64,000 nt of DNA from Mikania micrantha (taxonomy: Eukaryota; Streptophyta; Magnoliopsida; Asterales; Asteraceae). Location of the stretch: positions 30,858,800 to 30,922,799 of the forward strand of contig CM018690.1 of NCBI GenBank assembly GCA_009363875.1, given 5' to 3'. Below the pieces are notes generated by a model, which worked only from the letters and a program-made list of their open reading frames with translations, had not been told where the DNA came from and did no database searches. The position numbers and the translations under genes are program-made. This document shows, piece by piece, positions 46,431 to 57,659 of this stretch. The first letter of the stretch is position 1; each line of letters opens with the position of its first letter.

Positions 46431-47879
46431 TGTCACACCCCGAGCCGGCGGGGTTGGATCGGAGTCCCCGTCGGACGGAAGGTTCCCGGGGCGTGATATC
46501 GTGGGTGATAATCAAGATGATCAGATTGTTTCCATAGCATAAATGTTTAAGAATAACTAAAGCACAATCAAATGATAACTAGGATTACAAAGTTAAATTA
46601 CATTATCAATGTTCTGCAATTTAACTAAGTAAACCTATCAAAAGAATAACATGTTTATATCTTGTATATGTACAAGATATCAAAAGTAATATGTATCATC
46701 AACAAAAGATGTGCTTCTCAAAAGTCTACTAGGTCCTCTATCTGTGACAACTAGTACCTGACCGGCCGGCAAGTCCGTACGGTATGTGTACTTGTAAACA
46801 GTAACTATGTGTACATATGCGATTGTGAACAGTATTGTATTAACAGAATCATAAATACAAGAAATTGTTGTACGTATTTTCGTGTAAACTTAAATACAGT
46901 AAGTACAACGTACATTTGAAACATTAGTTGTGTGTATTTAAGTGAAAACTTAAGTACAGTTAACACAACTAAGCATGAGAAACAACAGTGTTCAAACAAT
47001 TAACAGAAACAAATCGGTTGCGATCTAATATCCATAGATGACAGAAATCAGATGGCCGACATTTCAATGTGAAAACTATGTGAAAACATGAGGTTAGTTG
47101 AGTCCGACAGTGAGGAATGCAAAATAAAACAATAACACAGTGTCGTTTTAGAATAACGAACTGACAGTGTGTTTGCATGGGTGACGATTCACACAAACAT
47201 ATCTGTGAGTTTAACGTTCTGAAATGACGACTGGAAAGTAGAAAACAAAAGTCGGAAAGCAAAACCATCGTCGTGTTCGTTCGCGTGATGATTCGAACGA
47301 ATACGCGCGATGGTGACGCGATTCGACGAAACGAAACGAAGCACGACACGAAACGATAATAAATTTAATAAAATAAAATATTTAACATTTTACAATTTTG
47401 AAACTCATCAAATAATTAAAAATAACTTTCTTTTATTTATTACAATTAATTACGCGTAATTTTCCGGTTACGCGACGAAAACGCGAACCAAGCTACCAAA
47501 ACGAACCCGGACACCACACGTGATATAATATGTTAAATGAGAGTGTTTCTCTCATTTTTACATCCACACCCTCTTTCTCTCTCTCAATTTCCGGCCAAGA
47601 CCAAGAACCACCACAAATCACCTTCAAACAAGCATAACTTCTTCATTTCTTCACCGAATTGAGTGATTCTTGAACCCACGCGTAGCTCTCGATGCCCTCT
47701 ACATGAAAGTACAGCGGATCTGAAGCTTAGTCCACTGAAACTCGAGGTATAGATGTTTGAAAATTCTGAAAATGTGGGTTTTCACTTCTCGTTTTGTTGC
47801 AATAACCCTAGCCGGTTCTAAGATCACTACGTTCGAACCCATGCAACTTAGAGGGCTGAGCCGCGCATAATATCATCAT

Positions 47880-48770
47880 AAAGTCGGTCCTGCAACAGAT
47901 CAAAGTTCGAGGATGGAAGGGGGGAAAACAGTTGCTGGGTCGCGCAGGTGATGGTTGGCCGAACCCTTGGCATTGCTCGACAAATTAAGGGTGGCGAACC
48001 CTTGAAACTGCCGAACCCACAACTGTGAACCACGGCCACCGAACCTCCTCTGGCCAACACAGATGAGCCGAACCCTTTCTGCCTCATGAACCCTGCAACA
48101 CCCTTCGCGAATCTGTGCATCACATCATTGCCGAACCTTTCATGAGAGCCGAACCGTCAACCGAGGACCACGAACCATTTTCAGCCGAACCCCAGAGCCT
48201 GGAAGGGAACGAACCCTCGTCTAGCATATTCAGCCATGTTGAAACTCCTTGACCGAACCTTACAAGCTGCGAACATAGGGCTATTCTAATGTCTACCTCC
48301 TTTCAACCGGTCCATTTTCTTAATCTAGGCCCACACGCAAATTTCGTTGGCCATCTAATGTCTCGGCCCAACAGTCCAATGAGGACAGCCCAATGATAAC
48401 TAAACCGGTATACATAAATTAAATTGGGCTCAAGACTAAATTACAATCGGCCCATGAGGCCCAACAGGCCCAATATCAACCAAGCAGGCCCAATAGCCCA
48501 CTCCTTTCAGCCCATGCACACTTGAGCCGGCCCATCTTTCATTCGACTAATAAGTTACCTTTGGCCCAATAGGTGTGGCCCAAGACAAGTCTCACAATTG
48601 GTCCATATTTTAACTCGATGGGCCCAAAACTCTAACATTCGGCCCATGTGAAACCGGCCCAAGGCCCTCTCATCCTTCGGCCCAAATTACATATACGCGG
48701 TTCACACGGAAATCCCTCGACCTAACAATTTAATCACATGACTCGTTTTGGTTATTCGGCCCATGTTACA
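47880..48770 (+). repeat. Sense CCGAACC and GGCCCA arrays in solo LTR
   Basis: CCGAACC words recur about every 25-40 bp from 47955 to 48260, then GGCCCAA words from about 48325 to 48770, all on the sense strand and downstream of the TATA region. Orientation and order match element 5 (53690-52910) and the 56-60 kb solo LTR. Confidence 0.8.
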
Positions 48771-49784
48771 AATAGGGATAGTTCAAGAAATAAAAGTTAT
48801 GATAACTTATTTTAAATTTTTTTTTAAGAATAATAAAAGATTTACAATAATTTCAAATTAAAAACCTAACTATTGTAGTTATGAACTATAATTGTTATAG
48901 GGTTACACATTTTGATGACATTGTGCTCAAGTCAAACAATAACACAAAAGGAGCATACTAGACTCAAGTAAGGACAATGGAGTATTAGTATGATCTAAAA
49001 TCATTAAACAAAGGCCGAATATTGACCAAGTCGAACATGTGTTGACCAATCGTAGGGTTAACACGCACATGCACATAAATTAACTACAATCAATACTTAT
49101 AATGTACATACGTCGTGAACTCAATACAGGATCGTGAAAACTACCACAAGAACAATCAAAGAGCGCGTGTCTTCATTCTTTTAAGATAAGTCAACCCTAC
49201 AACTACAAGGTGAGTTCATATGCCCCTTTTACTTTAATCTTTACTGATTTTAACTCTCGGGGCTGAGAAACATGTTTACTTTTATTTATTTAAAAGTTTC
49301 GTTTAACATGTTATTTATACTTTGATTTAGATAATATTAAATTGTTTATTATCGTTTATCATTGTATGCATGCTTGTATGATCATGAGATAACAGGGAAA
49401 CTTAGATGATTATGATAAGATAATTTTATAATCATCAACACATTTGAATAACATAGTTGTAAGATTATATCTTATAACACTTAGTTATTCTACATGAGTA
49501 AACAGTGAGACAATTCATACACAAACAAACAATGAGAACTACTACAGTGGAACATGGTGACACTTCACAACACATAAATGATTAGAAGATAAAATATCTT
49601 CTTAATATCATTTCACATTATAATTGATGGAGTGTGATAAGTAAATCACTTATAACACTTTATCTACACCCTAAAAACATACTATTGGATAGTATGATCG
49701 CATTGGGTATCCACCACCTGCGTCACTTAAGGGTAATAAGACATGTTCTTACTACGGCTTAAGGATTACATGGTGAACACATGG

Positions 49785-50080
49785 ATTTCAGTGAATGATG
49801 ATCATGATAACGTAACTTCATGAGGATTCTTATCATTCACACATGATTAACATAATGTAATAAGACAAGTTTTTATTCAACTTTGTTAATCACATGAGAA
49901 CAATCCCACATTGAGGCTTTGGGATCATATGGATTACAGTGAATGATGATCATGATAACGTAACTTCATGAGTATGCTTATCATTCACACATGATTAACT
50001 TGATGTAATAAGACAAGTTCTTATTCAACTTTGTTAATCACATGAGAACAATCCCACATTGAGACTTTGGGATCACACGG
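49785..50080. repeat. 148-bp tandem duplication in solo LTR
   Basis: GTGAATGATGATCATG occurs at 49791 and 49939. Each unit includes a hairpin ATCCCA...TGGGAT. Confidence 0.9.
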
Positions 50081-50394
50081 TGGAATAGAGGTGAATGGAA
50101 TGCATTGTAATCTGATTACGTGAGGATTACCATGGATTTCATTTGGGCTCTATACACTGCATTGAGATTACATTACAAACAGTTAACTAACACTTTTAAT
50201 ATTTAAAAATGAAACAGCAGTTAACCCCATAATATAGAATAATACAAGGAACAGATTAAAAATCTAATAGCCTTAACACACATATTGGTTATTAATACTT
50301 CGGTTTGATAACTGCAACGCTATCATGATATTATTCTATTCATGAGAACACAGGTGGATCAGTGGGACAAACATGAAAAATGAGAATGGAAATC

Positions 50395-50520
50395 AATAGT
50401 TGTATTGCAAGTAGTGTGGAGTTCTAGTGGGGATGTGGTGGGATGTTGGCTAGGGCTTAGTTCCCTTACATATGCCCTATATATAAGCATCACTACTAGG
50501 ATGATATAATACTAGTAAAT
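50395..50520 (+). ncRNA. Structured motif copy E
   Basis: Arms CTAGTGGGGATG (50424-50435) and CATCACTACTAG (50488-50499) pair with one mismatch and one wobble. The core is GTGGTGGGATGTTGGCTAGGG, with a shortened hairpin AGGG-CTTAGTT-CCCT, then CATATGCCCTATATATAAGC. Confidence 0.55.
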
Positions 50521-51222
50521 ATAACTATTGAGATGCCATTGTGTGAACAAGTGAAACAGACAATCATACAAGTAACATATTTATCATTGTGAATGTGTAT
50601 GTGAATGAATCAAGGTTTTACATTAACTTATTTATGAACTCACCAACCTAGTGTTGACTTTGTTTAAATACATGTTTCTCAGGTGATGAACAGGTGTAAC
50701 TATTTATATGCATGGATTTGCTAGTGGACTTTTAGAAGACCTAGCTGAATTTTGATTGCATACTTTTGGGATGACAAAACAGTGAATCACTTTTGTATAT
50801 CTTGTACAGATACAAGATATAAACTCATTGATTCTTTTGATTAGATTTACTTGGTTAAATTATGATGGAACAATGTAATTTAACTTTGTAATTCTATTTC
50901 ATGTCATGTTAGCATTTCTCATTTATATCTCATGTGCTATGTAAACAATCTGATCATTTGATTATCACTCATGATATCGCGCCCCGGGAACCTTCCGCCC
51001 GACGAGAAAACACGATCCGTTCCCGCCGGCCTGGGGTGTGACACTATCTGGGCCGCCTAGTATGCAAATCCAAAAGCCTTAGCTTAAACCTGTTCATCAC
51101 CTGAGAATGCATGTAAGAAAACAAAGTCAACACAATGGTTGGTGAGTTCATAAAGTTTATAAGTTTAAAATAGTTTTCACAAACCTCCTTCAGTAAAACC
51201 TTAACCTCATTAACTCCACATG

Positions 51223-51308
51223 TAATATCCAAATCGGTATGCTTATATATAGGGCATATGTAAGGGACAAGCCCTAGCCAACATCCCACCACATACTACT
51301 CCGGATAT
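51223..51308 (-). ncRNA. Structured motif copy F
   Basis: Sense arms ATATCC...AGTATG and CATACC...GGATAT pair as a long interrupted helix. The core GTGGTGGGATGTTGGCTAGGG and CATATGCCCTATATATAAGC is nearly identical to copy E, although the arms differ. Confidence 0.55.
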
Positions 51309-51479
51309 GACACTGTTGTTAATAATAATTAAGCATTTTACCTACCAATCAACCCATTCTTCATCAAAGCTTTTGTTTACTATTTCAAAGTTTAAAAGTC
51401 TATATGGTTCACAAGTGTTAGTTTCAAAGTATGTTTATCAAGCATCAAGTTTCACACACACATAGTTTAGCTGTCCCTA

Positions 51480-51960
51480 ATCTCATACGTGAGTACAAGC
51501 TCTGCACTAGCAGTCGTTTAGCAATTACGTAGCTCACAGATTAGTTAAGCTTAGTCTAGCAATTACGTGTCTCCTATACAAGATAAAAGCTCTGCACTAG
51601 CAGTCGTTTAGCAATTACATATCTCATACATAGACACAAGCCATGCATACACAAGAAATCCAGCAATTACATATCTCATATAAGCAGACAAAAGCTCTGG
51701 ATTACCAGTAGTTTAGCAATTACATGTCTCTTATATAGATAATAGCTTAGCAACGTTATGTTTATGTTTAGCAATTACATACCTCATATAAGCAGACAAA
51801 AGCTCTGGACTACCAGTAGTTTAGCAATCACATGTCTCTTATATAGGTAATAGCTTAGTCTCGTTACGTTTATGTTTCACATATATCTCAATCCATAGGT
51901 ACAAGCTCTGGACTACCAGTCGTTTAGCAATTACGTAGCCTATGACTAGATACATGTACC
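51480..51960 (-). repeat. Hairpin-bearing repeats in element 5 LTR
   Basis: Degenerate units with GTTTAGCAATTACGTA and a short hairpin: sense CTGC-TAGT-GCAG or CTGG-TAGT-CCAG, with one TAAT-loop version. Stem bases change in pairs between units. Confidence 0.7.
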
Positions 51961-52035
51961 ATGTTTCATGCGCAAGTAGTAGCTTCAAGCATAAAGTTTC
52001 AAGTGTTCACACGTTGTTTCATCATGAATCCCATA

Positions 52036-52270
52036 AGTTGCATCAAGTCTCATGTTTAAAGTATAAAGTTTCACAAGTATAAGCATCAAGTCTCGTGTTT
52101 AAAGTATAAAGTTTCACAAGTATAAGCATCAAGTCTCATGTTTAAAGTATAAAGTTTCACAAGTATAAGCATCAAGTCTCATGTCTAAAGTATAAAGTTT
52201 CGCAAGTATAAGCATCAAGTCTCATGTTTAAAGTATAAATTTTCGCAAGTATAAGCATCAAGTCTCATAA
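52036..52270. repeat. 43-bp tandem array in element 5 3' LTR
   Basis: About five units of ATCAAGTCTCATGTTTAAAG plus TATAAAGTTTCACAAGTATAAGC. The same array is at about 63455-63680 in the 5' LTR. Confidence 0.92.
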
Positions 52271-52909
52271 GCATCCAACATATGGTTTCAAGCTGCAAGT
52301 TTAATGTATAAGTTTCAAGTCTATTGCTTTTCAAAGTATACTAAGCTACAAGCATAGGTTTCAACATAAGTATCAAGTTTAAGTTTAAAGCATTAAACAA
52401 CCTTTCAATAATTTTATGAAAATGTTTAACATGCTTCTCAGTCCCGAAGTAAAACAAATAAGTTTGAAAAGGGACAAATGAACTCACCTTGTGTCCGTAG
52501 TGTTTGACTATGTAAAACAAGAATACGCTCGCTCTTTGTTTGCTCTTTGTTGAAATGTTCACGATCCTGTATTGATTTTATGATGTTGCAGTTTATAAGT
52601 ATGTGTTTATAAGAGTTTGTTGTGCGTGTAGGTGTTAGTCCTAAAGTTGACTATCACTTACGAGTCTTGTTTGTTATCCGGCCCGAGATTCTATATGCTA
52701 AATGATATTGTGCTAAATCTCTTTGATTGATAGTAATTCTTTGATTTAATGTTTAATTCGCACATCAAAACTTTCTAAATAGTATGTTCAATACTTTGTA
52801 TCCTTTGTCTTTTAACCTCACTTTATTTGAAGTGATACTTCATGCATTTGTTATTACCGTTTCCAAAGACCATTTATGTGTTTGTCTTCACTTTTAGAAT
52901 ACCTTGGGC

Positions 52910-53690
52910 CGGATAACCTATTGGACATTTTATTGTGTTATTGAGCTTACAAGTTATGTGTATGGGCCGTAATCAAAAAAAAGTTTGGGCCTATCCAACC
53001 TAATGGGCCAATTCGAAAATCCCTTGGGCCGGGAAAGAACATGTATTGGGCCAATAGTTTGTTGGGTCTCATGGTTGGGCCGATTATCACACTTGGGCCG
53101 AAAACAAGGAAATTGGACCGAATGAAATTTACATGGCCAAACTAATTGGGCCGAATATGGTGCGGCTGGGCCATGAGATCGAGGTGGCCGCATGAATTCG
53201 CCCGGGTTAGCAACAATGGCAATGAACCTCCGGGTTCCGTGGGGTTAGCTTCGCCTAGAGAGTAAGGTTCGTGAACAGCATGCAGAATTCGGCCAAGGGT
53301 TCGGTCCCTGTAGGGTTCATAGGTCTCTATGGTTCGTGAACAGCATGCAGAATTCGGCCATCCCCAAGGGTTCGGCAATGTGTAATCTGGTCACAGATGG
53401 TTCGGCTAACCCCAGGTAGGTTCGTGCATGGTTCGTTGCTGCTTCAAGGTTCGGCTCCCTAAACAAGGTTCGCTGCCTGACAGTTGGCTCAACAGGGTTC
53501 GTTCATGGTTCGTCGAGTATGTAGCATGGTTCGGCTAGGGTGATTGCCGACTGAAGGTTCGCTTGGATGGAAAGGTTCGGCGCCCCCGTGGGTTCGTGAC
53601 ATCAAGAGGTGACCATCAGGTTCACCAACATGAAGGTTCGGCCACCCAGCTTCACAAACCCTGGTTCAGCCTCTCACCTTCTTCGTATCA
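52910..53690 (-). repeat. GGCCCA and CCGAACC arrays in element 5 3' LTR
   Basis: Plus-strand TGGGCC (52960-53160) and GGTTCGG/GGTTCGTG (53200-53690), i.e. GGCCCA and CCGAACC in sense. A unit with CAGCATGCAGAATTCGGCCA is duplicated at 53276 and 53340. Confidence 0.8.
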
Positions 53691-54852
53691 AGCCATCCTA
53701 AGTCGTTATCTAGGTTAGTCCTATGCCGTGGTAGATAGTTAGGGTTGCGAAACTAGAAATGGTGCTACAAGGATCCGGCTAGAGTATATTTTTAACCACA
53801 ATGAATGTAAAAACCTAATATTCCGAACCTTTGAGCTCCTTTATCTTGGATTCGGCTGGAATACTCTTCAGATCTGTTGTACTACTTGATAAAGGACTTC
53901 AAGATCAACGTCTAGGTTCAAAGAACACACGAATTGGTTAAGATTTGAGCAAGTTATAGAGCTTCAAACCATGAAAATGGTGGTTTTTGTTGGTAGAGAG
54001 AGAAATGGACGGGAGAGAGAGTGTAGAGAGAGAGGTTGTGTATTAAATGAGAAAAATCACCTCATTTGGTGCTTCAATACCCCGCGGGTATTCGGGTTCG
54101 TTTCGGTTGCTCGGTTCGTTGTTTCGTCGCGTTTCCGGGTCGTTACGCGCGTTTTTCGTAACCAAAATAAAAATCATTTTTAGGATATCTAGAATACGAA
54201 TATTATTAGAAATTATTTTAAATATAGTTGCGTTTAATTATTTTTTGAATTAAATTATTTTTACGCGTTTTATTAATTCATTCGCGATTTAATTAAATAG
54301 TTTAGTTCAAATTTTTTATTGATGAGTTTCAAAATTGTAAAATAGGAAACATTTTATTTCCTTAAAATTATTATCGTTCGTATCGTTATTCGTTTCGTCA
54401 GATCACGTCGCCATCGCACGTATTCGTTTGAATCGTCATTCGATCGAACACGACGATGGTTTGGCTTTCTGATTCTTGTTTTCTACTGTTAAGTCATTAT
54501 TTCAAAACGTTAAACTTTCAGAATTATTCGTACAGATCGTCACCTATACGGATAACTCATCGGTTTAGCATTTCGTAACAACAACTGTTATGGTTTCGTT
54601 TTGTTTAACCTCACATACGTTTACACAAAATAGTATCAAATCAAGTATCTATGTTTCAACACTGTGTTGTCTGACATGTTTCTGACTGTTAACCCTAAGG
54701 TTTCAGTCAGATTCAGACAATCGTATAATGGTTTCATGTTAATCAAATGCATCAATAGTGTAAACATAGTCTCATGCAATGTGTACCTGAGTTACTGTTT
54801 AAGTTTACTGTTGCGATCACTATTCCGGCACACATCCGGCACTGGTGTTACA

Positions 54853-54886
54853 GTCTCCCCTTGTTAGAGAAATTTCGTCCCAAAAT
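54853..54886 (-). other. PPT region of element 5
   Basis: Sense TAACAAGGGGAGAC next to the LTR start, with the AATTTTGGGACGAAATTT pre-PPT hairpin upstream. The hairpin is partly decayed compared with elements 1 and 3. Confidence 0.75.
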
Positions 54887-56342
54887 TTAAGACTCATTAT
54901 TCGGTACGACTTCCTCTGCAAAGAGTTGGGGATACTTGTTCTTCATGTGATCTTCACGTTCCCAAGTAAACTAGGGTTCGCGCCTTGAGTTCCAACGAAA
55001 TTTAACGATAGGAATACGACTTCGTCTCAGTTTCTTAACTTTGCGATCCATGATTTCTAAAGGTTCTTCCACAAAACGTAAGTTTTCATCCACTCGAATT
55101 TCTTCAACTGGTATGATAAGAGTTTCATCCACAAGGCATTTCTTCAAGTTTGAGACGTGAAACACGTCATGTACACCACTAAGTTCATCCGGTAAACTCA
55201 ATCTGTACGCCACAGGACCAATGCGTTCGATGATCTCGAACGGTTCGACGTATCGTGGTGTTAGTTTGCCTTTCTTTGCAAAACGAACTACACCCTTCCA
55301 TGGAGAAACCTTCAACATGACACGGTCTCCCACTTGGAATTCCAACGGCTTGCGCCGCTTATCGGCATAGCTCTTTTGTCTACTTCGTGTTGCTTGTAGT
55401 CTTTGTTGTATCTGAGCAATCTTATCTGTAGTTTCTTGAATAAGTTCTGGTCCCGTGATACAATTGTCTCCCACCTCTGACCAGCAGATCGGTGACCGAC
55501 ATTTTCGACCATAAAGGGCCTCGAATGGGGCACAACCAATGCTGCTGTGATAACTGTTGTTGTAGGAGAACTCGATTAGTGGCAAGTGAGAGTCCCAATT
55601 ACCACCAAAGTCTAGAACACAAGTTCTTAACATGTCCTCCAGGGTCTGAATAGTACGTTCGCTTTGACCATCCGTTTGTGGATGATAAGCTGTACTCAAG
55701 TTTAATTGCGTCCCCAGAGATTTCTGCAACGATTGCCAGAACCTTGATGTAAATCTGCTATCATGATCGGATATGATAGACGATGGCACTCCATGGCGTA
55801 CCACTATCTCATTGATGTAAAGCTTCGCTAGTTTATCCATCGAGTAAGTTTCTCGCATAGGCAAGAAATGAGCAGACTTGGTTAATCGATCAACGATAAC
55901 CCAAATAGTATCATGTCCACTGGAAGTGCGGGGTAGCTTAGTAACAAAGTCCATAGCTATCTGTTCCCACTTCCAGAGTGGAATTTCAGGCTGTTCCAGT
56001 AAACCAGATGGTTTCTGGTGTTCTGCCTTCACCTTAGCACACGTAAGACATCTACCAACATACTCAGCTATGTCTTTCTTCATACCCGGCAACCAATAAA
56101 ACGCCCGTAAGTCTTGATACATCTTATCAATACCAGGACGCACCGAGTACTTGGTTTTGTGTGCCTCATCAAAAATAAGTCTCCTTAACTCGTCTACTGC
56201 AGGAATCCAGATACGATCCTTGAAGTAAACAAGTCCATCGGGTTTTGTTTCCAACTGTTTCTCCACACCGCAATCAAGTTCTTTCTTCAACTTTTCACGT
56301 TCAATAACCTCCTGTGGTGCTTGTATGATGGTTTCTGCAAGG
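54887..56342 (-). pseudogene. Element 5 integrase and chromodomain, one nonsense codon
   Basis: On minus, integrase is complete from the zinc-binding part (EAHKTKYSV...CLTCAKVK) through the catalytic core (first Asp in AMDFVTKLP, second in IISDHDSRF, Glu in DGQSER) to the GPY-like segment and a chromodomain-like C-terminus. A TAG at 54971-54973 replaces the Glu before FTWERED; without it the frame would end at 54887. The second zinc His reads Arg (SVRPG, where SVHPG is usual from memory), so zinc binding may be weakened. This copy contains exactly the segment deleted from element 1. The upstream end is the solo-LTR junction at 56343-56347. Confidence 0.9.
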
Positions 56343-56671
56343 GTTTGTGTCACACCCCTGCGCCGCGTGCGGAATCCACGGCGCGGTGACGTATGAGCAG
56401 TTGAATCATGCACAAGTATTGAATAAGAACAACCACAATGGATTACTACATTTCATAATGTTTAGACGATTGTTTAGTTACAGACAATCTATCTACCAAA
56501 AGAAAGACAACTACAGACCCAAAATATAGTTTACAAAATAAGACTTCAAACAAGACAATTAAACAATTAGGATTTAGTGTGTTTCTAATCCATCCTAGCA
56601 TGTTTATTCATCTTGTTCTATCTTAGTATGGTCTCCTTAGTTGTCCCTGAGAAAGTCTTAACCCTGATTAC

Positions 56672-57659
56672 CTGAAACACGTGAAAAGTAACTGTCAACT
56701 ACAGACGTAGTTGATGAGAACAATAGGTTTAATCATTTGTAAACATGAATATATGATATAAGGCATAGGTATGTTAAAGTAATAAAAGATTCACATGGAT
56801 GAGCTGCAACCCAAACTAACATCAAGTAAGAAAATGAGTGTAAACAGTCCAATCACTGTTTGCACGAAAGCCAACATATAATATCAAGTCCCAAACCACG
56901 TTTGGAGTTAGATAATGTGTCAGCAGTTTTGATGAAACCATACGTAACCGAAATCTGCAGTTAGTTTATAAAACAAATTTAAAAACTAACTGCAGCAATC
57001 GGTCTGCCCCAAATGTGTGTGTCCGCTTTCCCTTGTTGTGATCACCCAGTACTAACGCTAATGAATATGATACTTGATGCATTCATAAGTTTGTTTACAA
57101 CAATAGACACCATGTTTCTGAACCTTACTTTAAACGAGCGTGTTAATGCCTTATGTGAAAACATGATTGAAAACCTTGATTTAATCCCATGAATTAAATC
57201 CTTAGTTTTTGAATACCGTGAAATGAATCCTCTGATTTGAATACCATAAGTGAATCCCTTGATTTGAACATCACCATGAAACCATAGTTTGAATACCATG
57301 TTTGAAACCCTTGATTCAAATACCATGAAATGAATCCTTTGGTTTGAATGTCATGAAATGTGACCTTGTATATTAACAAGGTTTTTAACAGAAGAGTTTA
57401 TAAAATTCATTATTTAAAAGAACATATCATTTATGAAACCTTTTTAGAAGAATAGTTCAATAGTTTAATAATCCTTTAAAACGGTTGATGAATTTCCTGA
57501 AACAGTTGATAAATTCCTTGGATTTGTCATATGAACCTGAAATGTTGATAGGAATACACACATCTTGTGTAATGAAATACAATTGTAAATGAAGAGTTTG
57601 ATCACGTGTTCCACCCCAAAACAGTTATAAAACAGTAAAAGAGGGGCTAAAGTTCTCAC
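56672..57659 (-). other. Candidate intron in the 56.3-59.9 kb solo LTR
   Basis: Donor (sense) GCAGACAG/GTGAGAACTTT, acceptor TTCACGTGTTTCAG. The partner GTTCTCATC (56721-56713) matches this donor variant (GGTGAGAAC) over 9 bp with one G-U. Several TTTGAATACCATGAAATGAAT-like degenerate repeats lie at 57180-57360. Confidence 0.55.

Larger units (their letters stand above)
49210..50682 (+). other. Candidate intron in the 46.7-51.0 kb solo LTR
   Basis: Donor ACAAG/GTGAGTTCATATG and acceptor ATACATGTTTCTCAG/GTGATG. TATGAACTCACC (50633-50644) is a perfect 12-bp complement of the donor. Contains two 148-bp tandem units and motif E. Confidence 0.6.
46743..51042 (+). mobile_element. Solo LTR (plus) nested in element 5 3' LTR
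   Basis: 4,300 bp, TGTGACAACTAG...GGGGTGTGACA, flanked by CTATC on both sides (46738-46742 and 51043-51047). It contains the promoter box and TATAATA (47524-47530), a leader, a CCGAACC array (about 47880-48260), a GGCCCA array (about 48300-48770), a donor CTACAAG/GTGAGTTC (intron from 49210), motif E and an acceptor TTTCTCAG/GTGATG (50682). Its last 300 bp are an inverted relative of the host LTR end, so it is the same superfamily. Confidence 0.93.
51101..52487 (-). other. Candidate intron in element 5 3' LTR
   Basis: Donor (sense) ACAAG/GTGAGTTCATTTG and acceptor ATGCATTCTCAG/GTGATG. ATGAACTCACC (51151-51141) is an 11-bp complement of the donor. Motif F and the repeat arrays lie inside. Confidence 0.55.
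46431..54852 (-). repeat. Element 5 3' LTR, interrupted by a solo LTR
   Basis: Two parts, 46431-46742 and 51043-54852, about 4.1 kb after removal of the insert. Sense order: TGTAACACCAGTGCC start, promoter box near 54110, TATA-poor start region (GGGGTATTGAA, about 54085), CCGAACC array (53690-53200), GGCCCA array (53160-52910), donor ACAAG/GTGAGTTC (intron from 52487), 43-bp and hairpin repeats, motif F, acceptor TTCTCAG/GTGATG (51101), and the end GGGGTGTGACA. Confidence 0.85.

Noticed and set aside
46969..47349. 126-codon antisense ORF MSCFVSFRR...
   Set aside because: It lies in LTR U3 sequence, with no domain, and is not conserved in the related LTRs here.
52036..52270. CRISPR-like regular array (43-bp units, also 63455-63680)
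   Set aside because: There are no unique spacers; it is a simple tandem repeat inside a plant LTR.
53142..53378. ORFs in the TGGGCC and GGTTCG arrays
   Set aside because: Frames are open because of repeated words; no similarity to any protein I recognise.
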